Assembly: GCA_946699065.1 (NCBI GenBank)
Contig: CAMPDV010000151.1
Location: 310,001 to 374,000 of the forward strand
Direction: 5' to 3'
Source: Loxodes magnus
Lineage: Eukaryota > Ciliophora > Karyorelictea > Loxodida > Loxodidae
Length of the DNA: 64,000 nucleotides
Each line of letters starts with the position of its first letter. Within the stretch, counting starts at the first letter, position 1. Positions 9,398 through 21,372 of the stretch are shown one piece after another. The notes below the pieces were generated by a model. It ran no database searches and had not been told where the DNA came from. It saw nothing but the letters and a program-made list of their open reading frames with translations. The position numbers and the translations under genes were made by a program.

Positions 9398-11516
9398 TTA
9401 TACATTTCATCTTCTCAGTGTAAAATCTTTATCCTATCCTCATAAGGATACACTACCTCTACCTGATACCAACCATTTATCATCTTTTGATATATCTATA
9501 GTTTCAACTACCTCATTATGACCTAGTAAAGTGCTTATGCATCTTCCATTCTTGAATTCCCATATCCTAATTGTTTTATCCGAACTTCCAGAGATTATAT
9601 ATCTATTGTTTGAAGTGATCTTCACACACCCTACATAATTTATATGACCTAAGAGAGTCTAAATACATTTACCAGTTTAAAAATCTCATATCTTTATCGT
9701 TTTATCTCTACTTCCTGATATCAGTCACTATGAGTCATTTGATATTGCTATAGATATTATATAATCCATATGTCCTTGCAAAGTGTTCTTACATTATCCT
9801 GTCATCAAGTCTCATATCTTGATTGTCTTGTCATAACTTCCCGATACTAGTCACTTGGAGTCACTTGATATTGCTACAGCATAAACATTTCTTGTATGTC
9901 ATGTCAAAGTTTTTTTTTATTGACCTGTCACTAAATCTCATATCTTGATTGTTGTATCTTCACTACCTGATACTAATCATTTCGAATCACTTGACAATGC
10001 TAAAGCTTTTACATAACTCGTATGTCCTTACAAAGTGAAATTGCATTAACCAGTCAATAACTCTCATATCTTTATCGTTTTATCTCAACTTCCTGATATA
10101 ATTCGCTTTGAATCACTTGATATTGCTACAGCCCTTTCAAGTACAACACTAACTAGAATGACCTTAGATCAAAATATGACTTTGGGTGTAACATCTAGGT
10201 TTTAGAGAATTGGAGAGATTAGCATTATTTAGATTACAATTGATGAACTTTGTACTACGAAGATTGCAGTTTTAGAGCTGTGCATTTGCAAAATTACATT
10301 CATTGAAAGTAATGTCAGACAAATCAGCGTTAGATACTTCAATTCCCTATAAATTTGATTTAGTGAAATTGTAATTCATATAGTTTAAACATGTTAAAGC
10401 ATTTGAAACCGCTTATTGTAGCTATTAACTATTGCTTTATAAATTAATGATTTATCATAATTTTTACTAGATTTTCCTATCTTTAAGTGATATTAATTCT
10501 GTTATGCTTTCCGTATTTTAACTTATGTTTACTTTGTTAAATTATCATTATTCTAGCTATTTTTACTCTACTTCATGGTTTTATAATTCGATTAAGAAAT
10601 TTTATAACTACTTTGCACTCTTAAAATTGTCATACTATTCGTACCAATTTTCTTAATGAACCTAAACTTGTTTCTAAACCTACTGAATTTAAATTTATTA
10701 AAAAAGTTACTTAAACTCTTGGCTAATAACTTTTCCTTACTAGTCTTAGATTTAATTTGATTCTTTCTTATTGCTGATACTTTGCTTGGTGAAATACTAC
10801 TAAATCAGATTTTATATTTAATGTATTTCCAATCTCTTTCCTTTAAAACTATTTGCCATCTCTTAAACTACATTGATAATATGCGTTTGCAAATTGTTTT
10901 AGAAGTCGTTAATATCGATTAAAGTTTCTTGAAACGACTAAACTTGTTCAATTTCGATCTGTAATGTAGCAAAGCTTTATGCAATCTCATTTAATTAGTT
11001 TAAATTTTGATTACATTCTAGGATATTATTCACTCTTTAGTCTTTAACTTGCTATAAACTGTTATTTACCTTGTTTAGTTGTTTTAATAGTTCTTCTATT
11101 TATTTAACCTTAACTTGCAATGCTCTTATTTCACTTGAGTATAAATAATAGCTAACCTTTTAAATTATTCCTATGTACAATTTCTAGTACTCAGTTACAG
11201 TTTTTATTATATCTTAAAGTTATATCTTCTAATTGTTATTATACAGCATAAGGAGTTATATCAGATCACCTAGATGTGTATGTTACTCCAATCTACTTAC
11301 TTCCTATTTTAAATAATCATTTCAGTTTAAATCTTTAAGACTTTAGGTATCAATACTGACTAATTAGCTATGCTTATTACAATTTATAGTGTTAGTTCTT
11401 TCTTAGATCTAGTTTATACAAACTAAACACTTTACACAACCACAATTAAGGACTTTTGGAACTCTCTGATTTTAATCGAAAGCCTACTAGCAGTTTTAGC
11501 AGATACTAAGATCCAT
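9398..11516 (-). pseudogene. RING / coiled-coil / pentapeptide / WD40 protein, frameshifted copy
   Basis: Same protein as the intact version at 44615-46708: ring finger, long coiled coil, pentapeptide repeats, then about six WD40 repeats ending R-R-W-N-V-Q before TAA at 9398-9400. Within 10132-10210, between pentapeptide and WD40 parts, this copy has scattered insertions summing to 25 bases against copy 2, so ring and propeller lie in different frames. The rest is nearly identical. Either this copy is broken or the consensus is wrong in these 80 bases. TAA, TAG and TGA occur as Gln, Gln and Trp throughout. Confidence 0.8.
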
Positions 11517-11894
11517 TTATTATTGGTTTTCCTTACGAACTTGATTACATTGAAATAAATAAAAAATATCAGTTTAACTAAATTAATTATTTAGTGGGTA
11601 TCAATTAATATGTCTGTTACTATATTTTCACATTGATAGTTTACTTTACTTATTGTACATCCATCAGTCACTCCTTTTTCGCTTGTTGCTCTTATTTTTC
11701 TTTTTCTTTTTCTACTTCAATTTTATCCACTCCTTTCTAACATTCTTACAGCTCTTAAAAACCTCATCATTTCACTTCGAGAGTTTCAATTCTTTTTCTT
11801 TTTAGTTTAGTTGACATTTTTTAATTTTAAAGTTGCTTTTTTCACTTTTTTAAGTATGAAAATTAAGAGCTTTTATATATGTAAGATCTTTAGA

Positions 11895-12096
11895 AAATCA
11901 TAATTTATTAAATCTAAAAATTCCTAAATTATCTAATGCAATTTGATTAAAACAAGCTAACAATACATAAAGTGATCGTGGAGGTTTATAAGATATCCCG
12001 TTTGCAGATACTGATTGAGAAATTTTTATGTTAAGTCAATTAAAAAAAGTTGAGAGTAAATAGTATGGCTGGGGATTAGCTGTCTCAAAACATTTA
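11895..12096 (+). pseudogene. Histidine-kinase-type ATPase (HATPase_c) fragment
   Basis: In one frame on the plus strand: an N-box-like LSNAIW, a G1-box-like DRGGL, an F-box-like IFMLSQL, and a G2 box YGWGLAVSKHL, in the right order for a GHKL ATPase (consensus DxGxG, then GxGLGLAxSK). Nothing like a His-containing dimerisation domain precedes it and no receiver domain follows; upstream lies the start of a minus-strand gene, downstream AT-rich DNA. It is best read as the 3' remnant of a sensor kinase gene. Copy 2 at 47087-47288 has the same sequence. Confidence 0.6.
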
Positions 12097-12963
12097 AAAT
12101 TAATATTTAATCATCAAAATACGAAAATAAATTAAAATACTAACTGAATATAAAAGAAAAATAGAATATATAACTAAAACTTTTTATTTAAATTACCAAA
12201 AAAATACAATAAAATGTATCATTGCAAAAATAAAAAATTTATTTACAAGAAAAGCAAAAATTAGAAAAAGGAAAGAAAATATAATAACATCAAATAAGAT
12301 ATTTTTACAAGGTATAATAAATAAAATTATGGTGATTAAGAAATAATTTCTTTAAAAATAAAATCAAAATCATAGAAATAAAAAAACTGTTATTTATCTA
12401 GAATACTTTTTTAAAGAATAAAAAGTATTTTAGCATTTTTAATATATAAAAAGTTAAAAAAAAGGAAAAAAGTTTACATCTTAATGATATAAAACTTAAA
12501 AATAGCTATTAAGAAATTAAATAAAATTAAGTGAAAATTAAAGATTATTTATGAGTTTAATAAAGAAGGAATAAAAAAGAGATTTATATAAGAAAAATTT
12601 TATTAATCTAGCAAAAAAAACTTTATGTCAACTTAATTAAAAAATAGAAGAAAATCAACGTAGAAATAAAGAAAATACCTTTAATAAAAGAATATAAAAA
12701 AGATTTAAAAAGAAATAAAAATTTAATGAAAAAACTAAAATTAAAATTATTAAAGAAATAAAAAATATCGAATTATCAATATTTTTGAATTTTCTAGTAT
12801 TGTGAAATTATGATTATTATATGAGTTTAAATTCAGATAATAATCGGAATTAAATTATGATATTTAAAGTATCTTATTCTCTAAGTTTTTACACTACCTT
12901 TTTTTATTTTAATCTATAAAAAATGATTTAAATTAAGATTGAAAAAAACATGGGGAATAGAAA
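12097..12963. other. Very AT-rich spacer
   Basis: A-rich on the plus strand, low complexity. It stays in frame with the following gene only because no codon is a clear stop; composition does not look coding. Confidence 0.4.
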
Positions 12964-14091
12964 ATGAAAAAGCCGAAAAAATATGATAAGGAAAGGCTAG
13001 GAGATAACCAGAAAAAGCAAAAGTCAAAGAAAATTTCTCATGGCAAATTAATATATGGAATTAAGAAAGCTCTTCAATAATAGAACAAGAAAATTAATTT
13101 GTATATGAATAATTTGAGAAAATAAGAAAATTCTCAGCAAGAAGATGAGGTAATTTATATTCTTTCAGATAGAATAAGTGAATTTATGACACTTATTGAA
13201 CAACTGTCCTTAGAAGCTACATACTTATGAAAGTAACATGTTAAAATCAAAATTAGAACAAAGGAAAAATTGTGGTGCTTATTAATTAATTTTAACTTAA
13301 AGAGTTTTGGGTACCAGAGACCTTTCCAGTTAGACAGCCAGATGCTCTCTTTTTTAGGAATAACGGAGATATCCTGTTGTATTCCAAACACAGCTGCCAG
13401 GGAGTTCCATCGCTATGAGCAGCCAGACTTCAAGCCCTACCATAAGCGGATAATCTCGAAGACAGCATTTCCTTCAGAAAATGACTCTGACCAAGGACTC
13501 CCTTAGCGACAGAAATGAATCTTGTTCCTAGCTATAAAACCAGAAAGTTTAATCCAGAAGGTTAATTTTAGCTACCACCATCTTTTTAATTATAAAAATT
13601 GTGGTATTAATACTAAACCAAATAAATAGAAGTAATTCAAGAGATGTCTAAAGGAACTAAGATTAATATCATGACTGATCAATTTAATTAAATTATTAAA
13701 TAGAAGCTTAAAGAACTTAGACAAAGAAGATTGGACAAACATGAGAACTTTATTTTCCAAAATAGAAACAGAAATATAAGATAAAGATATGTTTTATTCC
13801 AAGGCTACCTAATATCTAATAAAATACTGCTTTGACTACAAAAGACTTAAAAAACAAGAGTACTAAAGAACCCTGAAAAGATTTAATAAATTTTTAACAA
13901 ATAACAATAGAGCCTACAAAATATATTGGAGAAAAGAGATCTGAGTTCAGTCAGATGGGTTAGAAGTGGTAACCATCCACATAAAAAAATGGAAAATTGA
14001 AATTGGTTGAAAATTCATGGAAAGTGAATATTTCTTAAACTTAAAGTTGATAATAATAATTATAAAATTTAATTACTTTAAAAAAGAATAA
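12964..14091 (+). CDS. Unrecognised basic protein, 375 residues
   Basis: ATG at 12964 (MKKPKKYDKERLGDNQKKQK) opens one uninterrupted frame under the modified code to TAA at 14089-14091. The N-terminal 100 residues are Lys/Gln-rich; residues about 110-185 are compositionally ordinary and unusually GC-rich for the window, with CCIPNTAAREFHRYEQPDF and FPSENDSDQGLP; the rest is helical and Lys-rich. Sense TAA, TAG and TGA codons occur from about residue 40. Its near-identical twin is at 48156-49283. It is convergent with the minus-strand gene ending near 14123. No family is recognised. Confidence 0.65.
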
Positions 14092-14122
14092 AAATTAAGT
14101 TTATAATCTTAGAGAAGAGCTT

Positions 14123-16200
14123 AACAGTTTACTTCTATTTGTTCCTGCTCTCTCCTAAAAGGATGTCGTAGGATTTCATTAGTCCACTATCCCTATCACC
14201 CCAAAATCCATTTTTCCTTCTAGTTTCTTCTCCAATTTTTATTCTATTCGTTGATTCTTGAGATATAGAATTTCTTTCTGTATACTTATCTGTCCTTATT
14301 GGTGAAAAACAGAAAAGCTCTTTTATTATTTATTTCTTTCAATTTATATTTTCTTAAATATCTTTTTCAATAGTGATACTTCTAAAATATGTAGCATCCG
14401 ATTCTTGTATGATAAAAATGTATCTAATTATATCTAATTTTTAATATTCAGAATCGATTTCCATTGTAATACTTGATAGTTTATTTAATGCTTTTTATAT
14501 TACTATTTATGATTAAATTTTATTAAAAGTTTCTTCTATGGATGGAAATTATAGGTCTAGTTATTGGATCATATTTTCTAGTATGTTTTCTAGCTTTTCT
14601 ATCCTTTATCTTTATATTTTAACTCGTATTATATGTAAGCTATTCGTTATTGCACCGATTATGCAAATGCTTCCTTAAATTATATTTCTTAAGCTTATTG
14701 ATGTTCTTATTCAGTGAGATTAGATTATTTATTATTTACTACTGATACTTATGAAACAAATAAATGAGAGGCATTTAAAACATTAGCCATTTATCATTTA
14801 GAACCTTTTAAAATTTTAGTTTCCATTCTAGTTTAATTTAAAGTAGCAATATTTAAATACTCTGCTAATTTTGAGGATCAGACTCATTATACGGACTCTT
14901 TAAAATTATTTTTAGCGTTCCTTATTCTGGATTTTTTTTACTTTTTCAAGTTTTGATTTTGATGCTGCAATTAATCTATAATTTTAAAACTTGATATCAA
15001 AGGAACCAAAATAGCTTTATTCTAAATTTTTATATTAGAAGGCAAAACAAAAATCCCATTAACGATCATATAAATCAGTATTTGTATCAATCTTATTTCG
15101 TCTTTGTAGTGTTTAGTTACTTAGCTTATTCCAAAATAGATTTATTTATCATTTTTATTTCTTCTTTAGTAATCAATTAAATATGGCACCCAAATTAAAT
15201 GGTGCAAGAGTCTCTAAATTCCAGTTATTATTATGGTTAATTGTGTCCTTTGGATTGTTTAGCGAGGTGGGGAGATTATTCTATTTTTTTGGGAAATGAG
15301 ATTTTTATATGGAAGATTGGAATTAACCTTTCGCATGTCTATGTTGTATTATAGAATCGATTGTAGTTTGACAAAACCTACAGAATAGGCCAATAAGATT
15401 GATGCTTAATCAGGCTTATTGTAAGAACCTTATGTAATGTACTTAATAACTACTGGAAGTTCAAAATCCTGAGCTCTTAAGCAAACCAAATTTCTTAATC
15501 TTAATATCTTCATTAGTAAAATTAAAATTTACTGATGAGTATATTTATTATATTTCTTACCTAAATCAGTGTATTCCTCCATTCCAATCCTATCACATAT
15601 TGATTAACTTTAACCATTTAAAATCGTTCACTAAACTTTATCATTTATAAGAATCTAGAGTTTCAATACTCTCATCCTGTATTAATTATCTTCTCAAACA
15701 AGAAATTATCTCATCTGCCAGTTTGACGTCTATACTTGATAAAACATTTGATTTTGTATCTTTAAGTGGTTTCTCTTTTGATTTCAAGTTTAAATCTTCA
15801 TTATCAACTAATTTCATGTACAATTGCAAAGTTAACTAGCTAAAGAGTTATTTCCTTTTATGATGCAACTGGAAATTTTTATTTCTTGCTCTTATATTTG
15901 CATAGGTTGATCTTACAAAGATTAGCTATCTTCAGTAAATAGTTAACTATCTTTTATTTTTGCTTAAGCATAATAAGAAAAAAGGTATTAGATCTAGTTA
16001 ATCTCAAAGGAACTAGTTTTAAAGCTTAAACTTAAGTGAGTGTCACAAAGTTGCATACTTATCGTTTGAATAGCCTTTTAGAGATTTTTCCAACTTTTTT
16101 AAAAATGGAACTTAACTTTTGAGTATGATTGTAGATTGCAGAAGCGAAGAAAAAGTATTAAGACAAGATAAGTCTCACTGATTCCATAATCCATAGGATT
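14123..16200 (-). CDS. Unrecognised coiled-coil protein with frame changes
   Basis: Coding character on the minus strand is clear, but the best frame changes: near 16.2-15.9 kb (QKSWKNLQKAIQTISMQLCD), another at 15.85-15.55 (SIDVKLADEIISCLRRQLIQ), the first again at 15.5-15.25 (RAQDFELPVVIKYITQGSYN), then the second to the end (RIEKLENILENMIQQLDLQF; TRRKNGFWGDRDSGLMKSYD near 14.2 kb). Both copies are nearly identical, so random error in one copy is not the explanation. Short unspliced introns or old frameshifts are possible. The start is unresolved; ATG at 16194 is one option. No domain recognised. Confidence 0.45.
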
Positions 16201-16676
16201 ATATATAAGAATTTATGGTTTCTTTGTAATTTAACTGAATAGAGTACTTTCAAAGTGCGTAAGTCGTAATTAAAATATTAATCGTATAGTAGACTTGAGC
16301 TAAGTAAAGGTAGTCAAACAAAATTGACCTTATTCTGAATGATCTTCATCATGTAGTTTTTCAATATTATTTAAGCGAGAGTTTTAAGTCAACTTACTAA
16401 AATATAAATTTTCCCTACCAATGAAAGATATTCTAACAAATGAGCATTTTCGATTTTAATAGCTTACCAAACTATTAGGCAAATTAATAGAAATTGAATT
16501 AAAGAGAATATTAATTTATTTAAATTGGTATTTACTAAGAAATCAAACAAACTTGCTATTTATATTAGAAATTCCATTTTTTTATCTCAAATTTTATTTT
16601 TTAAATAATCATATTTTAACTTTCTTGATTAAAAAGATACAAAATATTATCTTTTATAAATAAATAGGGAGGAGCA

Positions 16677-16958
16677 ATCCTCCAACTAAACTGACTTAAA
16701 CTCTGGTACCAGGGAATATCCATAGATGAAGAACCAGTCAAGAGAAGAGAAGACAAGATCGAAAAGGCATCAAGTAGTATTAATGACGAAAGAGGCCAGA
16801 TATTAAGATCTCTTAGGGTAACATTCCGATCGCTGCCCTATAGATGACAGAACTCACAAGGGAATGCTAGCACTGTGGAAAACTTCAACAAGGAATTTTT
16901 TAACTTTAAAAATCTTTATTAAAGAGCTGCGCACCATTGAGATGCTACAAGCTATATA
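16677..16958 (+). ncRNA. Structured repeat B2
   Basis: Second member of the family at 8405-8717: hairpin GGGAGGAGCAATCCTCC, CTGGTACCAG, the stem ACATTCC/GGAATGCT, and the tail AAAGAGCTGCGCACC...GCTAC. In copy 2 (51859-52150) two changes in the tail (GAGGTGCTACGAGCT against GAGATGCTACAAGCT) restore pairing in the hairpin. Confidence 0.5.
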
Positions 16959-17370
16959 ATCTCCTTTATTTATTTATCTTTCTAATTTTGAATTTTATTT
17001 TTCTTCGTTTTGAATTTCTTTTTTTAAATAAAATTTTTTTCTTATTTTATTTATATCATTTTGGTCTTTATTTACCCCTTTTTTACTTATTCTAAAAATT
17101 TTACTTTTTTCTCCTTTGCAATTGTTTTTTTTAATTTTCATATTTTCTTTTTTCAAAAAAAGTATTTAAAAAAATAGAAAAAACTCCAAACTTTTTTTTA
17201 ATTATATTTAAGAATTTTTATTTTCTCGAAGTTTGAAAAACTTAATTAAACAAATTATTTTTATTTTTATTGTTTAAAAACTTTATTATATACTTAAGGA
17301 TTTAAATTCCATTTTATTGTAGCATATCATGTAAAAGTATTTTATTATAGCTGATTTCAAAATTTTTTAC

Positions 17371-17700
17371 AAATTAGTCCCGTTCTCGGCAAGCATATTC
17401 CTGCAGCATTTTTTATTTGAACTTAAAGTTTAAATAATTTAAAATTTGGCGGCTTCAAGAGAAGTGCTTATCTACACTTTGATACAGTTCACTAGCATGA
17501 ATGTATCATCCTGATTCAAAGTAGAATTGAATTATTCGGCTTATCATTGGTAGAGACTTGACATCAGACAGTCCATAGCGATGAAGATCCCTATTGCAGA
17601 TTCAAAATATCAATTGCCTATCCCCTCACATGCCACCGGTAATCGTTAGTAATTAAAGACCGTATACCAGGAGTTATGGCTGAGCAAGGTACAGAGCTTC
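17371..17700 (+). other. GC-richer island K, possible structured RNA
   Basis: Stands out by base composition (CCCGTTCTCGGC, GGCGGCTTC, CCCCTCACATGCCACCGG). It contains an inverted repeat TGATACA...TGTATCA. No frame on either strand looks like protein. Copy 2 (52561-52893) differs at scattered positions. It could be a stable RNA or a decayed mobile element. Confidence 0.3.
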
Positions 17701-17820
17701 CTATCAGAATAAATCAAACAATTTTAGTTTAATAAATAAAATAAAGTTTAAATAAGTTAAAATCTTGAAATATAGTTTCCTAAAAGACACTTAATTACAT
17801 AGATTTTTTAGGTAAAAAAA

Positions 17821-18740
17821 ATGTTTGCATCTACAAAAAATGCTAAGAAAGTAGTAAAATAGATGTTCTAAAATCCTTTATCTCCAAAAAAATTCTAAAA
17901 TAGCATCAGAGGATTAATAGTATTTTCTAAATTTGGAATAGGAGTAGTAAAATATGAAATATGCTCCAATGTTAGATATTTCTGACCTTATATAAAAAAC
18001 ATATCGATCGTATATTAAAATTCAAAGACTAAAAAAACCGTCAATGTTAAAGGTAAAATATAAAGAACGTGATATAAGTATTGAAAATACTAACGATGAC
18101 TCCGCTAAATAGAACAAATATATTAAAATACTTTGATGATCTCAAAACCGTAATCAGTTAACTAAAAAAGATCAGTAATTAATGACTAAAATAGAGCTGA
18201 TAGTTATGAAATGAAATTGTAAAGATACTGTCATTAAACTAAATTCAATAATAAGAAAGAAGTTTTCATTTCATCCGGTTAATTTTGGCAGAAAGATGGT
18301 TTAAAGAATATAGAAGAACACGAGGTCTTTAGAATGAGAACTAAAACATTTAGAAATATAAGTCTTTCTCGATATTCTGCAAATTTAATTGATGCGACGT
18401 ATGTGAAGAAAATATTTTTGTGTTTGGGGAGAAAGAAATAAAAAAGGATTTGGATGGATTTTTATATAAGTACATGACTAAATAAAAATGAATGGCATAC
18501 TTTAGAACAGTTTATACTACAAGGAAGATAAATCCAGCTATTTACATTCCGAAAGATTAACATTTTCTTATTTACGAGAATCTATAAGATTTAGCGCCTC
18601 AGTTCTTTGATTTTAAACAAATTTACAAAAGAGGTTAAAATTATCCCAAGTTAAACAGTAGCGATTTTACTTGGTTAGTTTTGATTTAACTAGAGAAAAG
18701 GGGATAAAACTTTAAGATTTAAAATTAAAATAATTATTTA
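17821..18740 (+). pseudogene. Unrecognised gene, frame broken in copy 1
   Basis: ATG at 17821 begins MFASTKNAKKVVKQMFQNPL and a Lys-rich N-terminal part. The C-terminal 110 residues, from a Cys pair CDVC at 18393, are clearly protein-like in a different frame: NIFVFGEKEIKKDLDGFLYK, WMAYFRTVYTTRKINPAIYI, PQFFDFKQIYKRGQNYPKL. Just before CDVC this copy has four bases more than copy 2. Earlier frame changes are shared by both copies, so introns or decay are possible. No family recognised. Confidence 0.45.
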
Positions 18741-19469
18741 ATGTTATATTAGATAGACTACTACTTCTTGGATCTAGCGCAATGTGTATCTTGGGTATTG
18801 CTTAAATGTATTATCAATAACTAATTTTTTTATGACATACCATGATTGTTGATTTATTCTATAACTTTATATTTATATTTAATAAAATTTATAAATCTAC
18901 TGCATTTTCGACTGATTTTAATTTTTAATTTTTTCCAGTTAATTAAAAAATAAAAATAAAGGATCTTATAATTTTAAATGATTAGTAGTTTAAAAAATTA
19001 AATTTTAATTTTATTCTAGTAATTTTATTTCTTTTTTTAATAGATTTTCTTATTATTTTATATGCTAAATATAATATTTTAATTTTTTAGATGGTAATTT
19101 TCGACAAAAACATTAGTATTTATATTTTTTATTTTTCATTGTATTTTTTATTATTTCAGCTTTTTTTTAGTTCCTTTTTATTTTTAGTTTGATTTTAATA
19201 ATTAAATAATAATTTTTTTATTGTATGTGTGTTATAAAGTTTATAAGTTTTTCGTTATGATAACTTAAATTAGAAATGGCATTTGAATAATTTATTTTCT
19301 TTTAAGGTATTATTTTGCTTTTCTAGTTTTAGTCTTGATTTTTTTAATTGTGTTTTTGATTTATCAGTTATTATTAAATGTAGGTTTATAAAAAAAGTTT
19401 CTTTATTTTGTATAAATTATTAGTAACTAATTTTCAAATTGTCAAAAGCATTATGATTTAAACTAGAGG
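18741..19469. other. No gene recognised
   Basis: AT-rich, T-rich on the plus strand. It may hold the 3' end of the minus-strand gene at 19470-20257, since a Gln/Lys-rich frame continues without a certain stop. Confidence 0.35.
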
Positions 19470-20257
19470 CTTAATATAAAAGGTTGAATGCTTCTACAAC
19501 TCTTTTTCTTGCTATAAGTATGTTCCTTGAGGTATCCTTTCTCCTAGATAATTCTTGATATCTTTTTTCTTGTATATTTTTCCGAATTAGTTGATTTATA
19601 ATATTTCACTTTTAAATAATAGCTGATGTTTTTTCTTCTTTTTGTAGTTTCAGTATTCTTATTTGAAATTTATAGCATCTTTTAAGATGTTTTCGGGAGT
19701 TTTCGTAATAGCATCTTTGCATTTCTCGTTTAGATTTATATCTTTAGTTTTTTCTCTTTCTATTATCATTGGGTAATTCTTAATTTTCTAAGTTTCATTT
19801 AATATTTGAATTTTTTATGATTTTCTTTTATTTTATTGATTAGCTCTTTAAGCTTTTATTGCTATTTTTATGATAATTGTTCTGATTTTGTGAAATATTT
19901 CAAAAAGCGTTAAAATTTCTTTCTTAGACTGGGAATCTCGATTCTATTACCTCCACAATTTCAAGTTTTTCATTAGTAACTTATTATATTTCTTTATTTT
20001 TTTTACCTCTTATTGAAAATCCATCACCAGTTTAATCAGCTAATAATAGCTTATTTACTGTTTTATGATGAAATCAAATAATTCTGAGTTTTTTTTATTT
20101 TTAACCTATTTTTTAGCTTATCTTCACTTCAGAGATGACACTCTCTATTTGTTGAGCTATCATTTTGGAGCTTATTTTCTGGTCCTAGTTTCTCTAGAAT
20201 AATGTTAATTCTTTTTTTACAAAGTCTTGAAAAACTCTGATTTAAATCCTCTGACAT
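19470..20257 (-). pseudogene. Coiled-coil gene, paralogue of the 34.4-kb gene (member B2), shifted in copy 1
   Basis: ATG at 20257 reads MSEDLNQSFSRLCKKRINII. In the middle it matches the gene at 34441-35245: ERNFNAFWNISQNQNN here against ERDLNAFWSISQDQNN there. A run of A on the coding strand near 20,007 has one more base than in copy 2 and breaks the frame between those two parts; copy 2 (54650-55475) joins them. Downstream a Cys/His stretch (CYYENSRKHLKRC) sits where a zinc knuckle would be, but spacing is off. Confidence 0.45.
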
Positions 20258-20399
20258 CTTTTGCTTTTTACGATCCTATTGTTCTTTTTTATTTATATGG
20301 CTATTTATTTTTGGTATTTGATTTTACCAATTTTTGTTATAATAATAATTGATTAACTTGGAGTCACCTTCATTTGGTTTTCCACAGATTAATAGTTTA

Positions 20400-21070
20400 T
20401 TGTTAAGTAATAGAAACTTCAAATTTGTCTGGATCAAGTCTATCATAAATCTTCAAGATTTTTAACTTATTTTAATTAATGGTTTCTTATAGGTCAATTC
20501 CCATTCATTTCTTATTGAACTCATTGACTGCTCGCTAAATATGTAGAGTTTTTTTGTTTAGTTGAAATCTTTTTTTCCTATAAATTTTTCCTTTTTGAGT
20601 ACAATAGATTCTAACAATATTTTCCCATCACCTTTCTATAATTCTTTTTTTAGTCTAAATTGGAAACAATTCCATACTTTATGTTAAGGTCTCTTGCAAT
20701 AACAGCATGTCATAATTTTCCGATAGGGAATATAAACTGTTGGAACTTGCGGTTCGATATCTATTGGATCATTCATCGAAATTTTTTAGAGAATATGCTT
20801 TCAGTTAACTCTGCGAATTGGTTGAATTTTGTTTCTAACTCTTCCATTCTGATATTTCCTGCCTATTTATTTTCAATTTTTTGCTCTTATTAATTAATCA
20901 TCAGGTATTTGATTTTCCTTTCTAGTTCTTATACTGTTCTTAGGAGTATAAAATTTTCTAATTACATAGCTTGGAGTTCTTAAAGTATTTTTTACCTATA
21001 ATAACTTGATTGAGATGCAACCTTTTAAGAAGAGACATTTTGCAAGAAATTTTCCACTTTTTATTATAAA
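20400..21070 (-). pseudogene. Zinc-knuckle/coiled-coil gene, member B, shifted in copy 1
   Basis: Minus strand: coiled coil (MQLENFILLRTVQELERKIK, then IRMEELETKFNQFAELTES), a perfect CX2CX4HX4C knuckle CCYCKRPQHKVWNC at 20666-20707, then a conserved region AVNEFNKKWMGID and LDPDKFEV. In this copy a base is missing near 20,790 (GAGAATATG against GAGGAATATG) and another near 20,582, so three segments are in different frames; in copy 2 (55622-56290) all are in one frame. CCHC knuckles bind single-stranded nucleic acid. Architecture recalls Gag or LINE ORF1 proteins, but no polymerase was seen. No certain start codon. Confidence 0.6.
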
Positions 21071-21080
21071 TAAATTTGAT

Positions 21081-21122
21081 TATAGAGCGTGTAGCACTCT
21101 CGTTGGTGCGCAGCTCTTTAAA
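21081..21122 (-). repeat. Shared 3' hairpin module, reverse orientation
   Basis: On the minus strand AAAGAGCTGCGCACC...GTGCTACACGCTCTATAAT, the same tail as in E2, B1 and B2. Arms AGAGC/GCTCT and GCAC/GTGC pair. Its loop bases (AACGA) match those of E2 in copy 2. Upstream on the same strand lies island L. Confidence 0.6.
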
Positions 21123-21228
21123 AATTGTTTCATACTAACAAGAATGTTTGCTACTGATAAAATTATCAGATACTGATAAAAATGTTCAATACTGATATAA
21201 TTTAAGAATACTCGTAATCTTTAATAAT

Positions 21229-21372
21229 TGTTGGAGGTTCAATGACATGGCAGGGTTGCATCTCATTGCATCACCAAAGCAGAGGACCACATATGTCAAT
21301 TATGGATACTTAAATTCCCCACTTCTGATGAAGTCTCCCTTGCTGTTCACCTTCGAAAAGCTATGGCGATTT
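21229..21372. other. GC-richer island L upstream of the reverse hairpin
   Basis: Contains GGAGGTTCAATGACATGG, CCAAAGCAGAGG, and CACTTCTGATGAAG. In copy 2 the part from CCAAAGCAGAGG to CTGATGAAG occurs twice, about 150 bases apart. Together with the hairpin at 21081 it may form one minus-strand element of about 290 bases. No frame recognised. Confidence 0.35.

Noticed and set aside
13155-13391. Minus-strand ORF of 78 residues opposite the 12964 gene
   Set aside because: The plus-strand frame extends over 375 codons with an ATG start; the minus ORF is its shadow.
21322-21360. Hammerhead-like CTGATGA ... CGAAA
   Set aside because: The bases after CTGATGA and before GAAA do not form stem II in either copy, and no stem I/III closes.
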